From assembly GCA_028554755.1 (NCBI GenBank), contig JAPTOF010000031.1, positions 744,001-808,000 of the forward strand: DNA of 64,000 nucleotides, given 5' to 3'. Of the stretch, positions 10,551-21,624 are shown one piece after another. The position numbers were made by a program, and so were the translations under genes. Every line of letters starts with the position of its first letter. Within the stretch, counting starts at the first letter, position 1. The stretch is from Cordia subcordata (lineage: Eukaryota > Streptophyta > Magnoliopsida > Boraginales > Cordiaceae). The notes under the pieces are model-generated. The model did not search any database and had not been told where the DNA came from. It worked only from the letters and a program-made list of their open reading frames with translations.

Positions 10551-12077
10551 AAATGGATCTTAGATAGTGGTTGTTCCAAGCACATGACGAGGAACTCTTC
10601 ACTCTTCTACAAATTAAAAAGGACAAAAGGAGGAGACGTTACCTTTTGAGACAATGGCAAAGGAAAAATTATTGGAAAAGAAAGCATTAGTAACGAAAAT
10701 TCTCTTGCTATACACAATATCTTTTCTGTAGAAGGTCTAAAATTTAATGTTCTTAGCATTAGTCATTTATGTGACAAAGGTCATAAAGTAGTTTTTCAAT
10801 CCTCTAGAAGCATTGTCTATGAATGTGGGAATGATAATGTATTATTTGTAGCTAAGAGAAATGAAAATGTTTATACTATTGAAATTGATCAACTTATATG
10901 TCAACATGTTAAATGCTTATCCGTTGTGCATGATAATGCTTGGTTATGGAATAGAAGATTAAGACATGCTAGCAAGAGCTTACTAAATGATTTGTCAAAG
11001 CATGATCTAGTTAGAGATTTACCAAAGCTAAAATTTGAAAAAGACAAAATTTGTGATGCTTGCCAACTAGGAAAACAACATAAGACATCCTTCAAATCCC
11101 TAAATAAAGTTTCAACAAATAGAGCATTGCAATTATTACATATGGATTTGTTTGGACCCATTGATGTGGCAAGCTTAGGAGGATCTAGGTATACATCTGT
11201 TGTAGTAGATTACACTAGATTTACATGGGTCATGTTTCTTGCACATAAAAATGATGCCTTCAATGAATTTGCAAGATTGTGTAGAAAAGTGCATAATGAG
11301 AAAGGCTATTTTATAACTTGCATCCGTAGTGACAATGGTACCAAATATGTGAATACTCTTTTCATGAACTTTTGTGACGAACATGGCATTGAGCATAACT
11401 TTTCGGCCCCTTGCACTCCTCAACAAAATGGGGTAGTAGAGAGAAAGAATTGTACGCTACAAGAAATGGCAAGAACTATGCTAAAAGAGCACAACTTGCC
11501 AACATATTTTTGGAGTGAAGCCATAAATACCGCATGCTATGTACAAAATAGAGTATTGATTAGACCTATCTTAAATAAAACTCCATATGAATTATGGCAT
11601 GGTAAAACACCTAAAATATCATACTTCAAAGTATTTGGTTGTAAATGCTTTATCCTAAATACTAAGGACCACTTAAAGAAATTTGATGGTAAATCAGATG
11701 AAGGAATATTTTTAGGATATTCCACAAAGAGCAAAGCATATAGAGTATATAATAAAAGAACTCTTGTTATGGAAGAATCAATACATGTTACATTTGATGA
11801 GACTAATCCATTTGAGCCGAGAAAGGAAATTGATGATTTAGGTTATCTTTTGATGAAGACAACACTTGAAGATCCAACTCCAAAAGACAAAGAAAAACCA
11901 ACAAAGCAAGAAGAAGAACATCAACAAAGGAGGTCTCAAGCCAATGAGGAAAATGAACAATGCTCAAAAAAAGGAAATGTTGAAACGAAAGAACCTCATA
12001 AAGACCTACCAAAGAGTTGGAAGTTCATAAGAAACTACCCTCAAGATCTTATCCTTGTGATCCAAATGAAGGTGTAA
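10551..12077 (+). pseudogene. Element D protease and integrase
   Basis: The aspartic protease site WILDSGCSKHMT is intact (DSG codons 10563-10571). From 10926 a 383-codon open frame covers the pre-integrase HHCC region (RRLRHASKSLLNDL, then CDACQLGK) and the integrase core: LLHMDLFGP, IRSDNGTKY and PQQNGVVERKN supply the D,D,E triad. The strand after the first Asp reads VVVDYTRF where the sibling element C has VVVDDYTRF, so one Asp codon is missing. The core is followed by the GYSTKSKAYRVYNKRT block. A stop within the protease (about 10651) and further breaks prevent a continuous polyprotein. Confidence 0.92.
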
Positions 12078-13652
12078 GAACTAGGCATAATATTAGTACT
12101 TTTTGTGAGCATCATGCATTTATCTCTCATATAGAATCCAAAATCTAAAAGAAGCTCTACTTGATGAAAATTGGATAATTGCCATGCAAGAAAAACTTAA
12201 TCAATTTGACAGGAATAAAGTATGGAAGCTAGTTGGAAGGCCTAAAGATAGACCGGTAATAGGAACCAAATGGGTATTCAGAAACAAACTCGATGAAGCT
12301 GGAATAGTGACTAGAAAGGAGGCTTGACTAGTAGCACAAGGATACAATCAAGAAGAAGGAATTGATTATGATGAAACCTATGCTCCTGTAGCTAGACTTG
12401 AATCCATTCATATGTTACCACCATTTGCATGTCACATGGACTTCAAGCTTTATCAAATGGATGTGAAAAGTGCCTTTTCAAATCGATTCATTGAAGAAGA
12501 AGTTTATGTTGAACAAACCCCCAGTTTTGAAGATTCTTGCTTTTCTAATCATGTTTTTAAACTAGAAAAAGCTTTATATGGCTTAAAGCAAGCTCCTAGA
12601 GCTTGGTATGAAGGGCTTAGTGGATTTCTGGTGGAAAACAACTTTGAAAGAGGAAAACTTGATTCAACATTATTTATTAAAAGAAAAGACAATGATATCC
12701 TACTTGTCCAAATCTATGTGGATGATATAATTTTTGGTGCTACTAATATTTCTTTATGTGAGAACTTTTCCAAGTGTATGCACAAGGAGATTGAGATGAG
12801 CATAATGGGAGAATTAACCTTCTTCCTTGGACTCCATATCAAACAAGCAAAAGAGGGGATCTTCATAAATAGAGCCAAATACATCAAGGAAATTATCAAG
12901 AAATTTAGACTTGAAGATGCAAAGGAAATTGGAACTCCCATGAGCCCCTCAACAAAGCTGGATAGAGATGAGAAAAGTAAATCTGTAGACGAAAAGAAAT
13001 ATAGAGGTATGATCGGTAGCCTATTATATTTAACTGTCTCTAGACTTGATATCATGTTTGCAGTATGCTTCTGTGCTAGATTTCAATCTAACCCTAAGGA
13101 AATTCACTTAACTACTGTAAAAAGAATCATTAGATACCTTAAGGGAATAATTAATCTAGGACTTGGTATGCAAAAGAAATGTCATTTGATCTATGTCGAT
13201 TCTCTGATGCTGACTATGCTAGTTGCAAAGTAGACCGTAAGAGCACTAGTGGAACAAGCCAATTCCTAGGGCATTCCTTAGTATCTTGGTCCTATAGGAA
13301 ACAAAATAGTGTTGCTATTTCTACTACCAAAGCTGAATATATTGTAGCTGGTAGTTGTGTGGCTCAAATTTTATGGATGAAATAAAATTTACTTGATTAT
13401 GGATTGCAATATGATCATGTTCCTATATATTGTGATAATGCTAGTGTAATGAAGCTTACTAAAAATCCAATTCAACACTAAAAAACTAAACATATTGAGA
13501 TTAAGCACCATTTCATTAGAGATCATGTACAAAAAGGTGATATCATACTTGAATTTGTTGACACCATGCATCAAGTTACTGATATTTTTACTAAACCATT
13601 GCATGAGGATCAATTTTACAAGATTAGAAGAGAAATTGGAATGATAAAATGA
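12078..13652 (+). pseudogene. Element D reverse transcriptase and RNase H
   Basis: Blocks in order: KWVFRNKLDEAGIVTRKEA, then a stop at 12327, LVAQGYNQEEGIDYDETYAPVA, YQMDVKSAFSNRFIEEEVY, ALYGLKQAPRAWYE, the catalytic IYVDDIIFGATN (about 12711-12746, both Asp present), FFLGLHIKQ and MIGSLLYLT. RNase H follows in a shifted frame from about 13189: FSDADYASCKVDRKSTSG, AEYIVAGSCVAQILWM, then IYCDNASVMKLTKNP and HHFIRDHVQKGDI. It ends at TGA 13650-13652. The 273-codon open RT frame at 12412-13233 keeps the catalytic core, but stops and frame breaks lie on both sides of it. Confidence 0.92.
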
Positions 13653-13689
13653 ATAAATATGTGTTTTAATGGCTTGGGCATGAAAAAAT

Positions 13690-13835
13690 ATGCATTTGTG
13701 CACTTTCTGACCTAGCCAGTCGACCAGCTGAAGCTGGAAGGTGTCCGGCTAAAAGGGATTTTCTATTGTGCTCTATGATCTGACCGACTGACTCCCCATG
13801 ACCAACTGGTTGACCGGCTAAACGCGGACAAGGTT
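13690..13835 (+). promoter_or_regulatory. U3-like palindrome cluster upstream of the env-like ORF (element D)
   Basis: Between the pol stop and the third ORF lie GCCAGTCGACCAGC (13715-13728), CTGACCGACTGAC (about 13780) and CTGGTTGACCGGCT (13806-13819). These are the same motif family that clusters in U3 of this element's LTRs. Element C has a similar cluster in the same place. I infer a second, internal promoter or enhancer for the env-like ORF; the sequence shows only the motifs and their position. Confidence 0.45.
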
Positions 13836-14029
13836 AAAAATTGGGGGTTTTAACCCCAAATTCACTTCAATTCTCCAAAATTTTTTACCCTAGGCAAAAA
13901 ACTCTATCAAACCCATTACAAATTCTTCAACTTTCAATCAAGTTTTTCAAAAATTTCTCCCATATCTTGATTACCCACTTCAAAAAACAAATTTTCACCG
14001 GTTCAATTTTCCAAAAACAATGCAAGATC

Positions 14030-14653
14030 ATGGTGAATTTGAAGACAAGAGGTCAAGAACGTGGAAGGAAAGAGAAGAGAGCAAGAACACAATCTCCTCC
14101 ACCACCTCCACCTCTGGTATCAAAGATTCAAGGAAAGCAATCAATCTTGTACGATAAATATATCGTTGACTTAGATTTTGCTGGCACCGATGTCTGGCCA
14201 TTATTTGATGATTGGTTTATGTTTTTGCATCTACATTGTGATGTGCAAGATAAATTGGTAATAGAATTCTATGAAAATCTTGAGATACACAATACAAGTC
14301 CAAAACTTGAGTTATCTTCTACTGTATGTGGGGTGAATTTTGTGCTTAAAAAGAAAACTTTGCATGAAATCTTTCATATACCTATTGATGGAGAACGTCA
14401 TTACAATAGTCATGGTTGGCTGGAAGGAATCAGGAAGACTGATATTCCGGGGGAAGTTATAAAATACATATGGAAGGATGTAGGACCTAAGAATCTAGAT
14501 TTGATTCTTCCATTATTGAAGGATGTTAATTATAATATGAGACTTGCCTTCAAAATCATGAATGAAGTAATTCTCCCTAGGAATATCAATGATGGAAAAA
14601 TCCCGGTGATGGATGCTTATATCACTATAGTCTTAGGTAGAAAAAGAAGATAG
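14030..14653 (+). CDS. Element D env-like third ORF, N-terminal part (plant transposon protein domain)
   Basis: An open frame runs from 13841, but the likely start is the ATG at 14030 (MVNLKTRGQERGRKEKRA), giving about 207 codons. The N-terminus is strongly basic and then proline-rich (PPPPPP). The body contains WFMFLHLHCDVQDKLVIEFY, VCGVNFVLKKKTLHEIF and NDGKIPVMDAYI, which resembles the 'putative plant transposon protein' domain found in the extra ORF of SIRE/Maximus and Athila elements (recognition from memory of the family, not a search). Counterparts occur in C (27313-28140). I see no signal peptide or clear membrane segment, so 'envelope' is only a positional name. A stop at 14651-14653 truncates it; homologous sequence continues in other frames. 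Confidence 0.6.
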   Translation: MVNLKTRGQERGRKEKRARTQSPPPPPPLVSKIQGKQSILYDKYIVDLDFAGTDVWPLFDDWFMFLHLHCDVQDKLVIEFYENLEIHNTSPKLELSSTVCGVNFVLKKKTLHEIFHIPIDGERHYNSHGWLEGIRKTDIPGEVIKYIWKDVGPKNLDLILPLLKDVNYNMRLAFKIMNEVILPRNINDGKIPVMDAYITIVLGRKRR

Positions 14654-15366
14654 CTTTACCTTTCCTAATTCTTCAACATATGCTGCATATTAGTGGAAAG
14701 GGATGAGGAAAAACTACTACATCTGGATATGGTATGGCATTGATGCATATCTTTTCACACTTTAGAATCTCTTCAAATGTTCCACACAGAGAGTTTGCCT
14801 AAACTTTGATATGTTATATATGAATTTCATGGGCATTGACTAGTATAATGGGGAGGCTATCAACAGAGAAACCTTCAAAAACTTGCCTCAAAGCATTCAG
14901 GCGGCTATTAAGAATAGAATTAAGAAATGCCATACTTTCACTAATCCTATATATGGTCCTGACGCTCAAAAACTTGATGACATACTTAAGAGATCGACAT
15001 CACATTAGATGATGATGTAGAGCCTGAACTTGAGGGAGAAGCTGACATAGGCATTCCAGGAACAATAGCTATGGCTGTTAGTACCTCTAAAGAAGAGGAA
15101 GATACTGAGGAGGCTACTCTAAGGCGAGTGATGAGAGAATCGAGAGCACAGGGGAACATTGATGAGCAACTCCGTGCTGAGATTCAACGAGGCACAGGGT
15201 CTAGCTCAGTGGGTCAACAAGAAGACCCATCTATGTTGGCACAGATTCTTTCACAACTCCAAGCTTTAAATACGGGAATGGGAGAAATGAGGGCCACCAT
15301 AACAAGCCAATGGAATGAGCTCACTATTTGGAGGGAACACATTGATACAGAGGTGGCATCTATGTG
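14654..15366 (+). pseudogene. Element D env-like ORF, C-terminal remnant with coiled coil
   Basis: Multiple stops cover 14654-15070. An open frame follows at 15071-15366 (98 codons): acidic TSKEEEDTEEATLRRVMRES, then a heptad-like MLAQILSQLQALNTGMGEMR segment that looks coiled-coil. Element C ends its third ORF in the same way (26658-26840) and so do the tails at 20907 and 60099. It is probably the C-terminal oligomerisation part of the 14030 protein, separated by mutation. Confidence 0.55.
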
Positions 15367-15856
15367 ATTGGAAATGAAGGAATACTTCAAAGATCACCAT
15401 GATCGAGCACCTTGATTTCCATACTTCCAAAAAAACTCGTTTTTACTATTCGAACACATTTTTAGTTTTAGTTGACTTTATATTTCTTGACTTTGATAAA
15501 CAAGTTATTTCTTTTATACAATCTTAACTTTCATTTCTTTTCCTGCCTATATATTAATTTTAATAATGCCAAAGGGGGAGAAGGAAATGGGCAATGGGCG
15601 AATGATATAATGTTGATTGAATGGTATATATGCTTTGTTGATTGTTGATCTGCTTTGTTGTACTTGTTGTGGATATGGCTATTTGTATGATTGTTGATAG
15701 GTTGATTATTGATGACAAATGTCTTCAAAATATGCATGAGTTAAATCCTGACAAGGGGAGTATTTTCCTAAATACATTTTTTAAAGAATGCAAACATTAA
15801 GGGGGAGTCCTTTTGCTCATATCTTAAACATTTGTCATCATCAAAAAGGGGAAGAT
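15367..15856 (+). other. Element D 3'UTR with polypurine tracts
   Basis: No coding. Three purine runs occur: CCAAAGGGGGAGAAGG (about 15569), TTAAGGGGGAGTCC (about 15798) and AAAAAGGGGAAGAT ending exactly at the LTR (15843-15856). The last is the expected plus-strand primer; the first two may be auxiliary primers or relics. Confidence 0.75.
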
Positions 15857-17181
15857 TGTTAGCCAAATATTTGCCATTAATTTTGATGATGAAAATATAT
15901 ATGTATTATTTGACTAAAAAGCTTCTTGTGAAAATAAGAGGATACTTAAGAAGAAGCTTTAAAAGATTGAAGAAGACGTGCAAAATGCACTATTTGAAGA
16001 AAGAGAAGATGAGAAGGCATAAGGAGGAGAAGAAATGACATAAAGGATACCAGATATCATTTTCTCTCTTGCTTTTTTGTGAAATGCATATATATTGTAT
16101 GTGTTTGGCTCAAATTCTCTTCTTCCTTGTTTAAACAAATTTTTAACTCTTGCACATTTGATTTCATATATGCACAAATCAATTTGAATGCACACATAGA
16201 GTAAACATGAGTTTTTGGGGTGTCTCAAATCATAACATGTATTTACAAATTATCTCAAAATGATTTAGAGCTATGAAAATTGCACTTAAAATGTTTTATG
16301 CATAAGTTTGGCTTTACTTCACTTTTGGGAGTAGCCGGACCCCTCAGCCGGTCGACCAGCTGACCTGGGAGGGTCGCCCGGCCAAGTTAGAGAAGGATGG
16401 CAAAAGCAGGACCCCCTAGCCGGTCAACCGGCTAAGGTGCCAGGCCAAGTCAGAGAAGGTAAGGTGCAAGCCGGACGATCCAGCCGGTCGATCGGTTGAA
16501 CAGCTACTGTAATAAATGCACTAGCTGTTTATTACTGTTCTGGCTTATTTCCTCTCCATTTTCTCACCTACCAAATCCCTAACCCCCAAATCTCCTTAAA
16601 TACACATTTAATACGCATTCAAATCATCAAGTGAAGTGTGTAAAATTCATTATTTTCATTTAATCAAGCTTTGAGCCATTCTTGCAATATTTTTGAGCTT
16701 TCAAGAACTTGTTCATCTTCTTCTCGAAGAAAAATTTTAGATAACATGTTTTCTTATTCCTTGAGATATACACACTTTGAGAGCTAAAAATCTAGTGACA
16801 TCTATTCTTTAAAGCTTGTAAAGTGTGGGGAAATCCTAAAGAGTGAAACGCTTGGATTCTTTGAAGTTGGGCTTCAAAGAGTTGTAAGAACTTGGTTTGT
16901 GCTTCACTAAGATTTGAAGAAGCATTATAGTAAAGATTGTTGAAGTTCTAAGGGGAGCATCCTTGGGCGGTGGATGTAGGCTTGGCTGAACCACCTTAAA
17001 TCGTTTGTCTCTCATCTCCTTATACTTTCATTCTTATACTTGCTTATATTGCTTACATCGTGTTTGATATATTGATTGTAAGAAGTTGTTAATTTTCTGA
17101 GAAATAAATTAGTAATTACATCTTAATTCACCCCTTCCCCTTCCCCTCCCCCCCCCCCATTTTAAGATATTTGCACCTATA
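15857..17181 (+). repeat. Element D 3' LTR
   Basis: TGTTAGCCAAATATTTG to CACCTATA, matching the 5' LTR over its length. Palindromes are at 16346-16361 (one mismatch), 16418-16433 (AGCCGGTCAACCGGCT) and about 16483. It differs from the 5' LTR by a C-rich tract at 17131-17158 absent there. Most differences from the 5' LTR are C/T or G/A. Confidence 0.93.
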
Positions 17182-17186
17182 GCATG

Positions 17187-17803
17187 GTTAACAGATATTA
17201 GTCAAACACTAGACTAGACCACTAGACTACGGTCAAGCAAATAATCAAGTTTCATTAGAGAACTAAGGAATATGTGCGGGAATACCGTGCAAATGATTTA
17301 GTACCACTGACTTATATGGACTCAGAATTCCAGTCAAATTGAGATTCCAAGAGGTCTACATCTGGCTTTGTTTTCACTTTGTTAGGAGGTGTAGTTTCAT
17401 GGAAGAATGTGAAGTAGAAATGCATCACAGACTCGACCATGGAAAGAGAATACATAGAAGCGTTCGAGGCTGCAAAAGAAGCCATACGGTTGAAGAAGTT
17501 CCTTACTAACCTAGAGGTTATCTCAGCTACACAGAAGCCCATTATCTTGTATTATGACAATACAGCTGCTATTGCACAGTGCAAAAAGCCTAGGAATCAC
17601 AACAGGGGCAAACATATTGAGAGGAAGTACCACTTGATCTAGGAGTTCATCCAAAGAGGAGACATAGTGGAAAAGAAGATTGCTTCAATTTAGAACTTAG
17701 CAGAATCAATCACGAAGACTCTTCTAAAGAGAGTGTTTGCCACACAAGTAAAGCCTATGGGTGTTAGGCCCATAGGAAGTGATCTTCAGTGCAAATAGGA
17801 GAT
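17187..17803 (+). pseudogene. Copia element E: RNase H and 3' tail (after D)
   Basis: Continues E's RT frame from 7487. Blocks: YMDSEFQSN, KRSTSGFVFTLLGGVVSWKN, then the open stretch 17439-17642 with EREYIEAFEAAKEAIRLKKFL, ILYYDNTAAIAQCKKPRNH and KHIERKYHLI, which is copia RNase H. Stops are at about 17338, 17416 and 17641. A short purine stretch (AATAGGAGAT, about 17794-17803) precedes the LTR. Confidence 0.88.
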
Positions 17804-19549
17804 TGTTAGGATTGTATGCCCTAAAGACCACTTGTACATGCATATTAAGCTAGACATTTGATCATTGTTTATGTGATGAGCATTTTTAACATATATTATC
17901 TCTGATATATATGTCTGATACATTATATAAAGGTTGAATGATATAATCTAATGACTTGGATACGCAATGAGGCTAGACACATAGTAGATCCAAGTCTAGT
18001 GTTGGATATATCATAAAGATGTCAACAGCCAGATGGTAATGTTGGGCACCCTACTAGGATAAGGCTATAGTGGGTGAGTCTCCTAGAAGAGGTGATCTAT
18101 CTAGGTCATTAGAGGGTTTTTTGGACTTCGCTTCCAGTACATGTGTTATGCATTGGACAAAACCATTGTCAGTATGTTTTTTGGACCCGTGCTATCATTT
18201 ATAGAAGACAAGATACTTGCTGCTTCCAAGTAATCGCTGCTCTTAATCTTAAGCATGTGTCGATGAACTAGTGAAGTTATGGTACAGCGCTCTAACGTAC
18301 TATGAGGAAAGGACTTGAGTAGTAAGATTATCTGTCTCATATGTCGGGTGTTGCGTTTCAATCAATTAGGACATGCTTGTGCAATAGCAGAGTCTATGTG
18401 CCTTCATAGATTTGTCTTATTATCATCATAAATCTAAATCTAGTGATATTACCTTTAGTGGTATATCAATCATTTGGCTTGTGGGTCACCCGTCAGATCA
18501 AGAGATCCATGACCAAGTGGTGATTACTTCTTGGACTAGAAATTACAAGGTTCCAGATGTTGTCTTAGAGGTGACGTTGCCTTTTAGAATGGCCTTGACT
18601 ATAGGTATACATAGAAAGACGTGTTGGTCATTTCGCTTAGTTGGTCAAAGATAGAGGTTACTTTATCTAAAAAGCTCCTGTTTAACCAGTAATTATTCTT
18701 GGAGTGTGGCTTTGGAATTTTGGTGGAACTGGAGTCAAAATGGCCATAATGTTGCCAAAGTGGTGGCGAGGGCATTATGGATATTTTGGGAGGCAAGGGT
18801 AGTTATGTATTTTGGTTCCTTGACTAGCCATTTCTCTATTAGATACATAATTGTGGAAATTAATATGTAGGTTGCTTAATAATGATTTGAGTTTATAAAT
18901 TAAGAAGGGATTTAATTATCCAGGTCTTCATAATATAAATCATATCTTAATTAGATAAGTGAGGACCACATAGGAGATATTTAATGTGTGTACATGACAT
19001 GGAATATTTTGATGTCCTTTTATGCCAAAGGAATATTTCTTATCTAGAAAGTTTAATGAAGGGTAGAGGAATTACAACATTCCCTAGATCCTATCCTTTT
19101 ACGATAAACTTAGTACTATAAATAGTGCTACATGAGCATAACCCATTTTGAGCCTCTTTGATAATTCTCTCTCTTGGTGTATGTGTAGTATTTTTCACAC
19201 ACTAGCACCAAGAACATACACTAGATCTATTTCCTCATTTTAGCCTAATATTTAGCTTAACTAAAACATAGCTAAGTTTATCCTAGTTGTACAGAAAGAG
19301 ATATAGTGGAGAAAATTACAAAGGGGCTATTTGGACGAAGATTTGATGCAAAGAGGCCACTAGCTTTTGAATCACTCATCAAGGGTAAAAATATCTTCAC
19401 CTATTCTCGTTTATCTTTATGTATTTGCATTGATTCCTATTTGTATAACATGTTTTTTGTTATATTCCACTACAATATCTCAATTGTGAGTTAAAAATTA
19501 AAATTCAAAACTTAATCTTGCTTGTGGTAATAGCATAGTAGATCCAACA
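17804..19549 (+). repeat. Copia element E 3' LTR
   Basis: TGTTAGGATTGTATGCCC to GATCCAACA, with inverted ends. The solo LTR at 31317-33144 is the same family: both share GTATGCCCTAAAG, the CGCA-TGAGGCT block and GTAATGTTGGGCA-type sequence, and CTATAAATAG as TATA box (19116-19125 here). The E 5' LTR is not in the window. Sequence of family F starts at the next base, so no target duplication can be read. Confidence 0.85.
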
Positions 19550-20906
19550 AAGACTTCTAGATTGACGTTGATTAATTCGCTAATCTAGGGTTTAAACTAT
19601 TAACTGTGTTTCAAGCTAAGGACTAGTTCACCTAACTTTAACTAAGTGCATTAGGTGTCTTATTAGTTCTGTTTTATCCTAAAGACCACATATTAAACCT
19701 AGTTATAAACTCAATGACAGTTAATCAACATGCATAAAAAGAGATATGAGAAATTAATAACATACCAATACATGTTTTCCCATTGAGGCAATTAATCAAA
19801 TACATAGACATGCTTAAAAATCACCAAAGAAACAACAAAAACCAAGCATGCATCTAAACTATCAAAATATCCCAAAAACAAGTATTACAATCCTTAATGC
19901 ATAATAGAATAGTAGTCAAGTCTAAATAGATTTAGTAAATCATGTCAAAAGAACATGCAAAACTGAAATTAACATCTCGAACATCAATGCCATGTCCAAA
20001 CATTTTGCACCAATTTAGTTCACTTTTTGGCCCCAAAACAGCAACCTAGAAAAATCAACACGCAATTAGTGTATCTATGTAGCACCAAGTTAAGAGAAAG
20101 TGCAACAATGAAAAGCAATACTAAAATCCTCCAATTTTCATAAAATTTGGGCCAATTTTAGATGTTTTTCTACTGAAATTTGAACCTAAAAAGTGCCTTT
20201 TTAACCCCCTAATCAGTCCCAAAAATTCCCTTTTTGTGTGTGAATGCGTGAGAGTATGTATCTAAGAAGATGAGTATGTACGTGTGAGCGAAAAAATGGT
20301 AAAAAGTGTGTACGGGTGGTGTGTTTGTCATACAAAGAAAGAAGAAAGGAAAAGGGATTTTAAGGGTTTGTGTCATTAGTTTCTCAAAGAATGGGTTTGA
20401 GGCATTGGGTTTTGTTAGCTATTTTTTTCCTTTTCTTTTTTATTTCCTTATTCTTTCTTTTTGCCTTTTCTTTTTTTTTATTTCCTAAAAAAAACTAAAG
20501 CAACATTAAACACAAATTCCTACAATATATAATAAAGTAAAAAAGGCAACCACTAAATTAAATAAAGTAAAAAGCCTAATAAATAAAATTAGGAAACCAT
20601 AAACAAATTTAGATTGTTGTATATACCACTTTTTAATTACTAGCATTATTATTACTTATCAATAAAATCCATATCACAAAAAAGGATACCCAAAAATTGA
20701 TATAAAAAAAGATATTGACCCTTTAAATATAAAAGAAAATGAAGAAAAAGCACAATAAAACTAATTAAAATACTAAACACAAAAGAAAAAATAGACTAGA
20801 CTATAGATACCAAAAACACCCAGAAGAAAGTCATTTTTATACTCAAAACACTTTTAAAAAAACCAACAAAAATGTGCCATTAAACATTCCAAAATTGAAC
20901 ACATTA
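19550..20906 (-). repeat. Gypsy LTR, family F (left copy, truncated)
   Basis: On the minus strand this starts TAATGTGTTCAATTTTGG at 20906 (TGATGTG in the other copies) and runs to 19550, where element E's LTR cuts it. It matches 58708-60096 nearly throughout. It is AT-rich with several low-complexity A/T tracts; no ORF is credible. Confidence 0.75.
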
Positions 20907-21624
20907 GGTTCATGAACCATATGTTCGAAGGATTTGATGCAGAAGGAGCTCTAATGAAAGAAGGGTTTGATGGTGAATGCTCAGGTTGATAATTTTGCTC
21001 AAGCACAAGATGATAGAATTGAGTATTTAACACGAAATGTTTGAAAGATCAAGTTACATTTGGGACTTGTGGATGATGATGCCAAACCAAGCCATTAGCC
21101 TCCTCTTGAGTAGTCATTTTTTAGCTTTTCTAACATTTTGGTTGCATTGGATAATGTTGTAGTAGTTAAAAGTAGATCTTTCATTTGTCTGTTGCTTTTT
21201 TCATCTTTTTCTGCACTTACAAGCTGAGCAAACCGGTAAAGGAGTATGGTTGACCGGTAATCATAGCGGTTGAGGGCTACTTCACCAATGATGGTCTTCC
21301 AGTAAGATCAATGTGTTCTTTCGTTGTACCAGTTGAGCATAGCAATCGATTGGTATGATCAGCAACTTTTATAAAACTACCAATTGAGGTCATCGATCAA
21401 CCGATTTGGTCATTTGGTAGTTGCAAAACTTTGGTTCTCAAAAATAGTCATTGGGGTTTTCACTTTTTGGCTTTATATAAACCTCCCTTAGCTCCAACTC
21501 AAAAAACAACTTGATCCAAGCTCTCTTTACAATCAAATAACATTTAAAGCTCTCTTTATTACAACCTTCTTATATTTATTGCTTGCACTTTATTACAACT
21601 TGATCCAAGCTCTCTTTGTAATCA
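20907..21624 (+). pseudogene. Env-like ORF tail and copia LTR-like sequence (left copy)
   Basis: The first ~190 bases match the 63-codon frame at 60099-60290 but carry stops and shifts. After it come a pol-less noncoding stretch with CCGGTTGACC-like motifs (21230-21420) and a TATA box in GCTTTATATAAACC (about 21471-21484), like a copia U3. A short repeat (AACTTGATCCAAGCTCTCTTT) occurs at about 21508 and 21597. It then switches abruptly to gypsy F sequence at about 21625. Confidence 0.5.

Larger units (their letters stand above)
7488..17181 (+). mobile_element. Copia retrotransposon D (SIRE/Maximus-like), complete 9.7 kb
   Basis: Bounded by LTRs beginning TGTTAGC and by 5-bp direct repeats GCATA (7483-7487) and GCATG (17182-17186), one mismatch. 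Removing D joins E's RT frame exactly (IVG-M-VNRY). Order: LTR, initiator-Met primer site, gag, protease, integrase, RT, RNase H, env-like ORF, polypurine tract, LTR. Integrase before RT defines Ty1/copia. A 1.3-kb LTR plus a third ORF after pol is typical of the SIRE/Maximus lineage. All frames are broken. LTR ends differ at about 20 positions in the first ~245 bases by eye, so the insertion is not recent. Confidence 0.93.
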
